Of a DNA stretch of 25,896 nucleotides, positions 1 through 6,639 are shown piece after piece. Source of the stretch: Bifidobacteriaceae bacterium. Lineage in GTDB: Bacteria > Actinomycetota > Actinomycetes > Actinomycetales > WQXJ01. The translations under genes were made by a program, and so were the position numbers. The notes below the pieces were generated by a model. It saw nothing but the letters and a program-made list of their open reading frames with translations, ran no database searches and had not been told where the DNA came from. Position 1 is the first letter of the stretch. Each line of letters starts with the position of its first letter. The stretch is from positions 1 through 25,896 of the forward strand of contig JAISCU010000195.1 of NCBI GenBank assembly GCA_031265345.1. The letters run 5' to 3'.

Positions 1-131
1 ACCGACTCCCCCACGCGCAAACGTTTCACCACGGCGGCGTGACGGGCTTCCTCCCTGTCGAAGGCCAGCGTAGCGCCAGGCGCGGCACCGGCCAACGCCT
101 CGCGCGAAACCCAGAACAGCGGTGCCGTCAC
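1..131 (-). CDS. rsmE: 16S rRNA m3U1498 methyltransferase RsmE, N-terminal part (cut by window edge)
   Basis: Only the first ~43 codons are in the window. The GTG start at 131 overlaps the dnaJ stop by four bases (GTGA), so the frame is translationally coupled to dnaJ. The reading begins (GTG as Met) MTAPLFWVSREALAGA and continues through FDREEARHAAVVKRLRVGES, which matches the N-terminal PUA-like RNA-binding portion of RsmE, including the usual RHA...VxRLRxGE pattern. RsmE methylates U1498 of 16S rRNA using SAM; the SPOUT catalytic domain would lie beyond the left edge. In actinomycetes rsmE commonly follows dnaJ in the hrcA operon, which supports the call. Too short to be picked up as an ORF of normal length. 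Confidence 0.85.
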   Translation of the reverse strand, partial: MTAPLFWVSREALAGAAPGATLAFDREEARHAAVVKRLRVGES

Positions 132-1300
132 TTGCCTGTCAACTTCTCCTTGAGGCGCGAGAACATCCCGCCGGTCGCGGCGAAGTGCGACTCCGGCTGC
201 TCCTCGCGGCGCTCCAAGGCCAGACGGCGCAGCAACTCGCGCTGGGAGTCGTCAAGGTCCGTCGGCACCTGGACGTCCAGGTGGACGCGCAGGTCGCCGC
301 GGGTTCTCTGATTGAGACGACCGGCCCCCAGGCCGTCCAGCGTGACGACCGTGCCCGGCTGCGAGCCCGGCCGGACGTTGACCTCGCGCGGGCCGTCCAG
401 GGTCTCGATCACGATGGCTGCGCCGAGCGCGGCCGCCGTCATGGGGAGGGGCAGCGTGGCCACCAGGTCGTCGCCGTCGCGCACGAAATCGGCGTGGCGC
501 TTGACCTTGAACTCGATGTACAGATCGGCGGCGGGGCCTCCGGCCGGGCCCACCTCGCCGTGACCCGAGAGCCGCAACCGGTTGCCGTTGTCGACCCCGA
601 CCGGCACCTCGACCTGGACGGTGGAGTGGCCGCGCACCCGGCCTTGGCCGGAGCACTCCGGGCAGGGGCTGGCGATGATGTTGCCGAAGCCTTGGCACTG
701 ACGGCACGGGTCCATGGTGCGGACGGTGCCGAGCAACGAACGGACCAGGCGTTCGCGCACGCCCCGGCCGTGGCAGGCCGAGCAGGGCGTGGGCGTGGTG
801 CCGGGCGCGCAACAGGTGCCGCCGCAACCGGCGCAGGTCAGATAGGTCGCGTAGGTGACCTCCTTGACGGCTCCGAAGACCGCCTCCTTCAAGTCCACCG
901 AGATGCGTTCGAGCTGGTCGCGGCCCCGTGAGGCACGCGAAGCCGGTCCCGCCTGACCGGCCGACCCACCGGCGGCGGCGTTGAACATGGCCTCGAAGAT
1001 GTCCCCGAAGCCGCCGAACGAGGCAGAGAATCCGCCGAACGGGCTGCCGGCGCCGCCCCCAGGGGTGCCAGCGCCGCCGCCCGGGGCCAGTGGATCCACA
1101 CCGAGGTCGTACATCTCGCGTTTCTTGGTGTCAGAAAGCACCTCGTAAGCGGCGTTGATCTGCTTGAATTGCTCCTCCGCCGCCGCGGTGTGGCCAACGA
1201 TGTCGGGGTGATGGGCGCGACTAGCTTTGCGGTACGCCAGTTTGATTTCCTCGGCCGAGGCGCCCTTGGAAACTCCCAGGATGGCGTAATAGTCGTTCAT
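128..1300 (-). CDS. dnaJ: Co-chaperone DnaJ (DnaJ2-type, hrcA-linked)
   Basis: Class I J-protein of 390 residues that stimulates DnaK ATPase and holds unfolded clients. Seen: J domain at ~1-68 with HPD at 31-33; Gly/Phe-rich linker at ~73-112; zinc region with Cys pairs C156/C159, C173/C176, C199/C202 and C213/C216; then the two beta-sandwich client-binding domains and a dimerisation tail. The first zinc repeat reads CAGCGGTC, so its last Gly of CxxCxGxG is a Cys; the other three are canonical or nearly so. The start at 1300 is preceded by GAAGGAGA. It lies 34 bases after hrcA on the same strand and overlaps rsmE. dnaK and grpE are absent, as expected for the second actinomycete DnaJ, which is coupled to hrcA rather than to dnaK. 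Expression is probably controlled by HrcA through the CIRCE site at 2400-2426. Confidence 0.97.
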   Translation of the reverse strand: MNDYYAILGVSKGASAEEIKLAYRKASRAHHPDIVGHTAAAEEQFKQINAAYEVLSDTKKREMYDLGVDPLAPGGGAGTPGGGAGSPFGGFSASFGGFGDIFEAMFNAAAGGSAGQAGPASRASRGRDQLERISVDLKEAVFGAVKEVTYATYLTCAGCGGTCCAPGTTPTPCSACHGRGVRERLVRSLLGTVRTMDPCRQCQGFGNIIASPCPECSGQGRVRGHSTVQVEVPVGVDNGNRLRLSGHGEVGPAGGPAADLYIEFKVKRHADFVRDGDDLVATLPLPMTAAALGAAIVIETLDGPREVNVRPGSQPGTVVTLDGLGAGRLNQRTRGDLRVHLDVQVPTDLDDSQRELLRRLALERREEQPESHFAATGGMFSRLKEKLTGK

Positions 1301-1334
1301 GGTCTCCTTCGCTTGCTTCTATGTGCCCACATCT

Positions 1335-2348
1335 CTAAGCCGCCAGGATGCGTGACAGGTACAGGGCGATGGCGCGCACCACGGCGATCGAGCCAGGGTA
1401 GTCCATGCGCGTCGGGCCGAGCACGCCCAAGTTCGCCACGGCCCGGCCCGGCCCGTAGCCGGCCGCCACCAACGAGGTCTCCTCCAGCCCGGCCTGCGTT
1501 GTCTCCCGACCGATCCGGATGGCGACCCGGCCCGAATCGGAGGACATCTCGGTCAGCAGTTTGAGCAGGACGACTTGTTCCTCGATCGCCTCCAGCACGG
1601 GCATGAAACTGCGGAAATCGGCTGCGGCGCGGGCCAGGTTCGAAGTGCCGGCGAGCACCAGCCGCTCCTGGTACCCGGCCTTGGGGATCTCTTTGAGGCC
1701 ATCGATCACCGCTTGCACGGCCGGCCTGACCGGCTCCGCGAAGGCCAGCCACAGGGAGTCGAGGTCGTCGAACGCCTCCTCCAGGGTCGGCCCGGCTGTG
1801 AGCTCGTTCAGCTTTGCCCTCAGCAAGGCCGCCGCTTCCGGACCCAACGGGACCGGCAACTCGATGAAACGCTGCTCGACCCGGCCCGCGTCCGTGATCA
1901 TGACCAGCAGGCACCGCGCCGGCGCCAGTTCGATCAACTCGATGTGGCGGACCTTGGTCATCCGCAGCGACGGGTACTGGATCACGGCCACCTGGTGCGT
2001 GAGCTGCGCCAGCGCCCGCACCGCCCGGCCCACGATCTGGTCCAGGTCCAACGGCCCGGCCAGCAGCGTCTGGATGGCCCGCCGCTCGGCCGAGGACAGC
2101 GGCTTCACCGTCGCCAATTGGTCCACGAACAGGCGGTACCCGGCGTCGGTCGGGATGCGCCCGGCCGAGGTGTGCGGCTGCGTGATCAGCCCGGCCTCTT
2201 CGAGCACCGCCATATCGTTGCGGATGGTCGCGGGCGACACAGCCAGTTGGCGGCGCTCCACCAGCCCGCGCGATCCGACCGGCTCCCCGGTCGAGACATA
2301 GTCTTCGACAATGGCGCGCAACACCGCCATTCTGCGCTCGTCGAGCAT
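1335..2348 (-). CDS. hrcA: Heat-inducible transcription repressor HrcA
   Basis: A 337-residue repressor that binds CIRCE operators and is stabilised by GroE chaperonin, so it releases when misfolded protein accumulates. The N-terminus [19 protein letters not shown] followed by [13 protein letters not shown] is diagnostic of the HrcA winged helix; [27 protein letters not shown] (written here in part: [16 protein letters not shown]) is the recognition-helix region, at residues ~38-62. The C-terminal part is the GAF-like sensing and dimerisation domain. Length fits the family (~340). It heads the hrcA-dnaJ-rsmE operon, and a CIRCE element lies 52-78 bases upstream of its ATG, so autorepression is expected. 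A longer overlapping frame on the same strand (to 2634) is out of frame with this protein and not real. Confidence 0.97.
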   Translation of the reverse strand: MLDERRMAVLRAIVEDYVSTGEPVGSRGLVERRQLAVSPATIRNDMAVLEEAGLITQPHTSAGRIPTDAGYRLFVDQLATVKPLSSAERRAIQTLLAGPLDLDQIVGRAVRALAQLTHQVAVIQYPSLRMTKVRHIELIELAPARCLLVMITDAGRVEQRFIELPVPLGPEAAALLRAKLNELTAGPTLEEAFDDLDSLWLAFAEPVRPAVQAVIDGLKEIPKAGYQERLVLAGTSNLARAAADFRSFMPVLEAIEEQVVLLKLLTEMSSDSGRVAIRIGRETTQAGLEETSLVAAGYGPGRAVANLGVLGPTRMDYPGSIAVVRAIALYLSRILAA

Positions 2349-2399
2349 CGGTGAATCCGCCCCCTGTCTTGGTGATCGATCGGTCCCGCCTGCGGCCCA

Positions 2400-2426
2400 G
2401 TAGCACTCGCCGGCCTAGAGTGCCAA
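2400..2426. promoter_or_regulatory. CIRCE operator (HrcA binding site)
   Basis: Reads GTAGCACTC, a 9-base spacer, then GAGTGCCAA, against the CIRCE consensus TTAGCACTC-N9-GAGTGCTAA: 16 of 18 arm positions match and spacing is exact. It sits just upstream of hrcA, the gene for its own repressor, on the expected side. The palindrome is strand-symmetric. Confidence 0.93.
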
Positions 2427-2431
2427 TTTTA
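2426..2431 (-). promoter_or_regulatory. Candidate -10 box of the hrcA-dnaJ promoter
   Basis: On the minus strand this reads TAAAAT, directly upstream of and touching the CIRCE element, which is the usual arrangement when HrcA blocks the start site. No convincing -35 was found at 16-18 bases, so the assignment is tentative. Alternative: TTGGCA on the minus strand inside CIRCE with a weak -10 seventeen bases on. Confidence 0.4.
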
Positions 2432-2659
2432 CGCCCTCCGTCCAATCGGCGGCTCCAGGTTCGCGCGTGGCCGAGCCGCGGGTCCGCGCGTGGCTGGCCC
2501 GAACGTCCGCGCGACCGCCGTCCCCGCCGCCCGGACAGCGTTCGGCCCACCATCTGGACGATGCCGCCGCCCCGGCCGGGCACCGACCGGGCGGTCAATG
2601 ACTTGGCGGGAATCGAGTGGACGCAGCGGGACATGTTCGAATGACGCCCGGATATGCGA

Positions 2660-2714
2660 CCACCCCGCCTACCGGCCTGGCCGGAGAACCCTCGGGTTCT
2701 TGTCAGCGGGGTGG
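2660..2714 (+). ncRNA. Candidate structured RNA element, three-way junction
   Basis: Outer stem of nine perfect pairs, 2660-2668 (CCACCCCGC) with 2706-2714 (GCGGGGTGG). Inside it are two perfect hairpins placed back to back: 2672-2676 with 2680-2684 (CCGGC/GCCGG, 3-base loop) and 2685-2690 with 2695-2700 (AGAACC/GGTTCT, CTCG tetraloop). Only three and five unpaired bases join the stems. It lies ~265 bases upstream of the amylase start. It could be a leader regulatory RNA, a small RNA or a DNA cruciform; strand is assigned from the downstream gene only. It matches no riboswitch class I recognise. Confidence 0.4.
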
Positions 2715-2886
2715 GACCTTTGCCTCCATTCTACCTTGCCCCCCAGCGCCCAGGAACCCACCCGGACCATCCCGCCTCCCCGGTCCAGCTCTGGCCCCGG
2801 CCGCCCGCTCGGAGGCAACGCGGCGGCGGCGCGATGGCCAGGCGATCAGGCGAGTTGCGTCGCCCACCAAACGAGTTACCCTCATT

Positions 2887-2924
2887 GGGTTGGTCTTCGG
2901 CGTCTCACCCGAGACGCCCCAACC
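2887..2924 (+). promoter_or_regulatory. Strong bulged hairpin in the amylase leader
   Basis: GGCGTCTC (2899-2906) pairs perfectly with GAGACGCC (2911-2918) across an ACCC loop; the helix is continued by GGTTGG (2888-2893) with CCAACC (2919-2924), leaving a five-base bulge TCTTC on one side. It ends ~55 bases before the amylase ATG and has no T tract, so it may be an attenuator-like or mRNA-stabilising fold rather than a classical terminator. Confidence 0.4.
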
Positions 2925-2979
2925 GGCCAGGCGACGCCTCAGACCAGGCCACGACCCGCTCGAGGAGTTCGAATCAAGA

Positions 2980-4326
2980 ATGATCGCCTGGCACGTCTAC
3001 CCGCTTGGCTTCGCCGGCCTGCCGATCCGACCGGGCCTCCGCCCGACCCCGGACGCCGCGCACGGCCCGCGATTGGACCCGCGACAAGACTCGCGGCCGG
3101 GTTCCGGTCCGACTCCAGGCGGGCGTCCCGTCCCCGGCATGGAGCCCGTCCCGGAGGCAAGCCGAACGCCGAGCCCGCAACCGGATTCGGCGCCGTCGGC
3201 GTTCGCCCATTTGACTGATTGGCTCGACTACGCCGCCGCGCTCGGATTCGAGGCGCTCTCACTCGGGCCGGTCTTCGAGTCCCAGACCCACGGCTACGAC
3301 ACCTTGGACCATTACCGGATCGACCGCCGCCTCGGAAGCGAAGCCGATTTCCTGGCATTCCTCGGAGAAGCGCACGCGCGCGGGCTCAAGGTCTACTTGG
3401 ATGGCGTGTTCAACCACCTCGGCGACCGCCACCGGCTGCACTTGGCGGCATCGACGCCCGGGCCGGAGCAGGCCGCCGCCGAGCGCTTCTTCCGGTGGGA
3501 CGGTCAACGCCCGCAGGTCTTCGAGGGGCACAGCTCCCTGGTCACCCTGAACCACGAGGACAGCGCCGTCGTCACGTTCGTCCAGGACGTCATGGCCCAC
3601 TGGCTCGGGTTGGGAGTGGATGGCTGGCGTCTCGACGCTGCCTACGCCACGGGGCCGGACTTCTGGGCCTCGGTCCTGCCTGGGCTGCGCGAACGCTTCC
3701 CGGAGGCGTTCTTCTTCGGCGAATTGCTGCACGGCGACGGCACCGATTTCGTGGCTCGGTCGGATTTGGACTCGGTCACGCAGTACGAGCTGTGGAAGGC
3801 GTTGTGGTCCTCGATCAAGGACTGCAACTTCTTCGAGCTCGACTGGTGCCTGAAGCGCCACAACCAATTGCTGGCCACTTACTCGCCGATCACTTTCATC
3901 GGCAACCACGACGTCACCCGGATCGCCAGCCAGGTCGGCTCACGCGGCGCGGCGATCGCCCTGGTCGCCCTCATGTCTCTGGGCGGCACGCCGCATGTCT
4001 ACTACGGCGACGAGCAAGGCTTCACCGGCGTCAAGGAGGACCGCGCAGGCGGTGACGATGCCGTCCGCCCGCCTTTCCCAGCCCACCCTTCGGACCTCGC
4101 GCCGTGGGGTTGGTGGCTGCATGACCTGCACCGTCGCCTGATCGAGTGGCGGCGTCAGAACCCGTGGCTCGCCCGCGCCACGACCGAACGACTGGAGCTG
4201 TCCAACGCCCGCATGGTCTACCGCACCTCGGGCGGCGGCCAGTCGGTCACCGCCACCCTCGACCTGACCGACCCGGCCAATCCGACCGCGCGGCTTCACG
4301 CGCCGGACCTCGAACTGGCTCTCTGA
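2980..4326 (+). CDS. GH13 alpha-amylase-family glycoside hydrolase
   Basis: A 448-residue enzyme of the (beta/alpha)8 alpha-amylase clan, acting on alpha-1,4/1,6 glucans or maltodextrins. All four family regions are present: DGVFNH (D141), GVDGWRLDAAY (nucleophile D219), FFFGELLHGD (acid/base E248) and FIGNHD (D311). No signal peptide, so a cytoplasmic role in glycogen or maltodextrin turnover (cyclomaltodextrinase/neopullulanase-like) is more likely than a secreted amylase; exact substrate cannot be read. I chose the ATG at 2980, in MIAWHVYPLGFAG, because strand beta1 of the barrel starts there and GAGGAG lies 12 bases upstream. Odd point: ~60 Pro/Arg/Gly-rich residues (~14-74) separate beta1 from the next conserved segment HLTDWLDYAAALGFEAL. 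It stands alone on this strand. Confidence 0.93.
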   Translation: MIAWHVYPLGFAGLPIRPGLRPTPDAAHGPRLDPRQDSRPGSGPTPGGRPVPGMEPVPEASRTPSPQPDSAPSAFAHLTDWLDYAAALGFEALSLGPVFESQTHGYDTLDHYRIDRRLGSEADFLAFLGEAHARGLKVYLDGVFNHLGDRHRLHLAASTPGPEQAAAERFFRWDGQRPQVFEGHSSLVTLNHEDSAVVTFVQDVMAHWLGLGVDGWRLDAAYATGPDFWASVLPGLRERFPEAFFFGELLHGDGTDFVARSDLDSVTQYELWKALWSSIKDCNFFELDWCLKRHNQLLATYSPITFIGNHDVTRIASQVGSRGAAIALVALMSLGGTPHVYYGDEQGFTGVKEDRAGGDDAVRPPFPAHPSDLAPWGWWLHDLHRRLIEWRRQNPWLARATTERLELSNARMVYRTSGGGQSVTATLDLTDPANPTARLHAPDLELAL

Positions 4327-4374
4327 CTGGCCGGACTCCCCGTCCCGCCCCGTGTTTCCTCCACATCGAGCCGC

Positions 4375-4411
4375 CGAACCATAGTTGGTGCCAGTCCCCA
4401 ACTATGGTTCG
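4375..4411 (+). terminator. 14-bp perfect hairpin after the amylase gene
   Basis: CGAACCATAGTTGG (4375-4388) is perfectly complementary to CCAACTATGGTTCG (4398-4411) across a 9-base loop. It begins 49 bases after the amylase stop. No T run follows, so it may be an intrinsic terminator without a U tail, as often proposed in actinomycetes. The stem is only ~50% GC in GC-rich surroundings, which hints at a separate origin such as a dispersed palindrome. Confidence 0.5.
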
Positions 4412-4490
4412 CCGTTCCCAGGAACGTTTCCGGGGCGCGGGCTGCCAATCCGCTGCGCTTGACCGCCTAGGCCGTCGAGTTGGAGGCTGT

Positions 4491-4543
4491 GGCGGCGCTG
4501 TCCAGTTCCCGTCGGCGCTGTCCGGTTCCTGTCGGCGCTGTCG
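4491..4543. repeat. 20-bp tandem repeat, ~2.5 copies
   Basis: Units starting at 4491, 4511 and 4531 share GGCGCTGTCC(A/G)GTTCC(C/T)GTC, with the third copy diverging after GGCGCTGTC. Period is 20 bases, which is not a multiple of three, arguing against a coding repeat. Confidence 0.7.
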
Positions 4544-4566
4544 CCCAATGGGGATGGCCGTCGGCC

Positions 4567-4830
4567 GAAAAGACATGATCCCTGGCGCTCGGCACCGACT
4601 GTTAGGAATCGTGTCTTTTCTGGAGGCCCCGTTTCCGCGACTGTTAGGGATCGTGTCTTTTCTCGATCGTGGCCTTTCCGGCCCGGCCCGCTGGCCTGCG
4701 GCTCCGCCGCCGTCCGGTCCGGGGGCCGGAGACAAGAAGACACGATCCCTAACACTCGATGAAAGCCCGCCCCGAAGAAAGACACAATCCCTAACACTCG
4801 CGCGCGACAACCATGGATCCTGTCTTTTGC
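4567..4830. repeat. Six-copy ~23-nt repeat in mixed orientation
   Basis: Consensus TGTTAGGGATCGTGTCTTTT. Forward copies: 4600-4619, 4643-4662 and a partial one at 4815-4828. Reverse copies: 4567-4590 (most diverged), 4735-4758 and 4777-4800; the last two share AATCCC/GATCCC then TAACACTCG. The first reverse-forward pair can form a ~17-bp near-perfect hairpin (4567-4583 with 4604-4620), and the later ones can pair with each other. Neither orientation nor spacing is regular, so this is not a CRISPR. Best read as a REP/MITE-like palindromic family. Confidence 0.75.
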
Positions 4831-4988
4831 TCGGGACGTCCACCCCTGCGGTGCCCAAGGCAAGTTCCTCGGCAGAACCATGCGGACCCACAGCCAAGCG
4901 AACTGCGAGCAGGCACCAACGGCGGCGATAGTTGCCGGGAATGGTTGCGGACACAGACGCTGAGGGCCGCCGGTGCCCCCAACCAGCT

Positions 4989-5090
4989 GACTTGCGCAAA
5001 CACGGGCGCCCGGCTAGACGGCCCCGGACGGCAGGTGACCCAACCCACCGCCGGAACAGCCGGTCCGCGCGCCACGGTGGTTTAGGTACA
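4989..5090. repeat. 102-nt direct repeat, copy 1
   Basis: Aligns without gaps to 5126-5227. The last ~54 bases are nearly identical between copies (four differences), while bases ~21-47 differ widely. Within the conserved part CCACCG (5045-5050) pairs with CGGTGG (5075-5080), enclosing CCGG (5051-5054) with CCGG (5060-5063), so a conserved fold is possible. Confidence 0.8.
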
Positions 5091-5125
5091 CCGACGAAAT
5101 GGCCGACCAAAACCGCCAACGTCAT

Positions 5126-5227
5126 GACCTGCGCAAACGCGGACGCCCGACCGGGCTGCATCGGTCCGCGCGTGACCTAACCCACCGCCGGAACAGCCGG
5201 GCGGCGCGCCACGGTGGTTTAGGGACA
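5126..5227. repeat. 102-nt direct repeat, copy 2
   Basis: Second copy of the element at 4989-5090, 137 bases downstream. The pairing blocks CCACCG (5182-5187) and CGGTGG (5212-5217) and the inner CCGG pair are kept, including the terminal GGTGGTTTAGG. No frame is conserved with a plausible protein. Confidence 0.8.
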
Positions 5228-5505
5228 AGGTCAGGCGTCCCGAACTCCGTTGGCACCGGACAAAGGACGGCGTCCACAACTGGCGGCAACTCCGCGAGCG
5301 GCGCCCATGCCTGTCCCCGAGGCTGAGGCGAATCTCCGTCCCCAGGATCACCGGCACCCCGCCAGGCCGAGCGTTTCGGCAATGCCGCCGTCCCGCTCCC
5401 CGCGTCGCTCCCGGCGCCGCAAGCCGGGTTTCCGCCAGCCCCACCTCCGGCCAACGCGAAGCGGTTAGGAGATCGCAGGGCGTCGTGCTTACAATTGGCG
5501 AATAG

Positions 5506-5526
5506 CCCCCCCCCCGCTGGGGGGAA
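5506..5526. repeat. C10-GCT-G6 homopolymer hairpin before lipoprotein A
   Basis: A run of ten C is followed by GCT and six G, ending ~20 bases before the lipoprotein A start codon. The two runs can pair as a short GC hairpin. Such tracts are prone to slipped-strand length change and this one lies between the likely promoter and the ribosome binding site GGGGGA (5538-5543). Confidence 0.6.
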
Positions 5527-5546
5527 CTCGATAACTTGGGGGAAAC

Positions 5547-6557
5547 ATGAAACGCACCAGACTCGCCATCGCACTCGCCACCACCACAGTCGCAGCCGGG
5601 CTCATGGTCGGCTGCACCGACGGCGATCAAGTCGCGACACTTGAGACCGACGGCCCCGCCTCGCCCGCGAGCCAAGAGCCTCCGCAGACCGAGGCCGCCC
5701 AGGATATGGCGGCTTGCCTGACTGCGGCAGACATCCCCGCCACCGCCGAGCCCATCGACGGCGCGGGCACGCCCATGGCGGTACAAGTGAACGCGGACCA
5801 GATGAGCCTGGTCAATTTCGGCGGCGGCACGGGCTTGGTGTCGTTGGGATCACGGGGCGAGGAGACGACCCAGGCCGAACAGGAAGCCTTCTACGCCCTC
5901 GTGGCCCAGCACGACCCCAGCTTTAGCGAACTGGTGGTCGCACCGCAGGGCGAGGCGATGGAGAAAGCCACCGTCGAATTGGCAGACAAACCGTTCCTGG
6001 TCATCGGCCCGACCGACCACACCGAAGCGTTGGTCAAATGCCTCGAGGAGACCGGCTACACCCAGCCCGAATACGTTCCGGACGCCGAGGAGGAACTGGC
6101 CGCGAAACAAGCGGACCTGGAAGTCACCATCGCCTGGGCCGAATGCGCCCGTCAGCACGGCGTCACGGAAGTGGTCGACCCGCAGCCGCCGAAGGCCGAC
6201 CGACACATGACCCAGCCGACCGCCCTGTTGCCGACCGGCATCACAGCCCAGCAGTTGCAGTCGCTGCTGGAGGACTGCCCCAGCTTCGACCACGCCCCCT
6301 TCGAGGCCCGCGACGTGGCGGAGGCCGAGCTCGGCCCGGACGCCACCCAGGAACAAATAGACGAGCTCTACGCGACGTTCCCGATAGCCCAGCCTCAGAT
6401 CGGCTTCGACGCTCCTGGTTTCAACGGCGACGTGGGGGTCGAGCCGGATCCGGAGCTGGCGGCCAAGCTGGGCCCGCTGATGGAAATGCTGGCTCGGCCG
6501 GGAATGGAGTACTGGGCCGAGAAGGAAGGCCATGAGCTGGGGCAGGGCGTCGGCTGA
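5547..6557 (+). CDS. Secreted lipoprotein A, family not recognised
   Basis: A 336-residue predicted lipoprotein of unknown function. Signal peptide MKRTRLAIALATTTVAAGLM is followed by the lipobox VGC, so C23 would be lipidated and the mature protein tethered outside the membrane. After a short acidic/Pro-rich linker come four further cysteines, C57, C165, C200 and C244, embedded in MAACL, KCLEETGY, WAECAR and EDCP. It is a paralogue of the protein at 24526-25479, sharing all four cysteines, their spacing and the later IGFDAPGFNG motif. The ATG has a good GGGGGA site five to ten bases upstream. Four even-numbered cysteines suggest two disulfides in the extracytoplasmic space. It is transcribed alone and is followed by a hairpin at 6558-6576. 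I know no named family for it. Confidence 0.88.
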   Translation: MKRTRLAIALATTTVAAGLMVGCTDGDQVATLETDGPASPASQEPPQTEAAQDMAACLTAADIPATAEPIDGAGTPMAVQVNADQMSLVNFGGGTGLVSLGSRGEETTQAEQEAFYALVAQHDPSFSELVVAPQGEAMEKATVELADKPFLVIGPTDHTEALVKCLEETGYTQPEYVPDAEEELAAKQADLEVTIAWAECARQHGVTEVVDPQPPKADRHMTQPTALLPTGITAQQLQSLLEDCPSFDHAPFEARDVAEAELGPDATQEQIDELYATFPIAQPQIGFDAPGFNGDVGVEPDPELAAKLGPLMEMLARPGMEYWAEKEGHELGQGVG

Positions 6558-6576
6558 CCTGGCGCACCCCGCCAGG
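6558..6576 (+). terminator. Hairpin directly after lipoprotein A
   Basis: CCTGGCG (6558-6564) pairs with CGCCAGG (6570-6576) around a five-base loop, starting at the base after the stop codon and lying between two convergent genes. No T tract; probable terminator of the GC-rich type. Confidence 0.55.
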
Positions 6577-6639
6577 CGCGCCCCGCGAGGCCCGGCTCAG
6601 CCAGAAACGAACCTGGCACCATGGCCGACCGGGAGGGGT

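Larger units (their letters stand above)
2427..2979. other. Long non-coding leader between hrcA and the amylase gene
   Basis: About 550 bases with no gene I can support. The amylase frame stays open upstream to 2617 but its translation there is Pro/Arg/Ser-rich with no family resemblance, so I read it as non-coding. Contents: the hrcA promoter at the left end, a three-stem fold at 2660-2714 and a bulged long hairpin at 2887-2924. The amylase promoter presumably lies here, but I cannot place it. Confidence 0.6.
4327..5546. other. Gene-free repeat island between the amylase and lipoprotein A
   Basis: About 1.2 kb with no credible gene: the open frames here on both strands are short, mutually overlapping and low complexity. 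It holds a 14-bp hairpin, a 20-bp tandem repeat, six copies of a ~23-nt unit, two 102-nt direct repeats and a C/G homopolymer hairpin before the next start codon. These are listed separately. The variety of repeat types in one interval suggests accumulation of small mobile or structural elements, not decay of a single gene. Confidence 0.7.

Noticed and set aside
1297..2634. A 445-codon minus-strand frame overlapping hrcA
   Set aside because: Out of frame with HrcA, whose family sequence is unmistakable; Arg/Gly-rich translation typical of a shadow.
2617..2979. Upstream extension of the amylase frame
   Set aside because: Adds 121 residues of Pro/Arg/Ser-rich sequence with no relation to GH13, and crosses the folded leader element.
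4567..4830. CRISPR array
   Set aside because: Repeat copies are in both orientations, spacing is irregular, and no cas genes are present.
4327..5546. Small genes in the repeat island
   Set aside because: Open frames there overlap on all strands, have no consistent ribosome binding sites, and their translations are low complexity; the 102-nt repeats do not preserve a protein.
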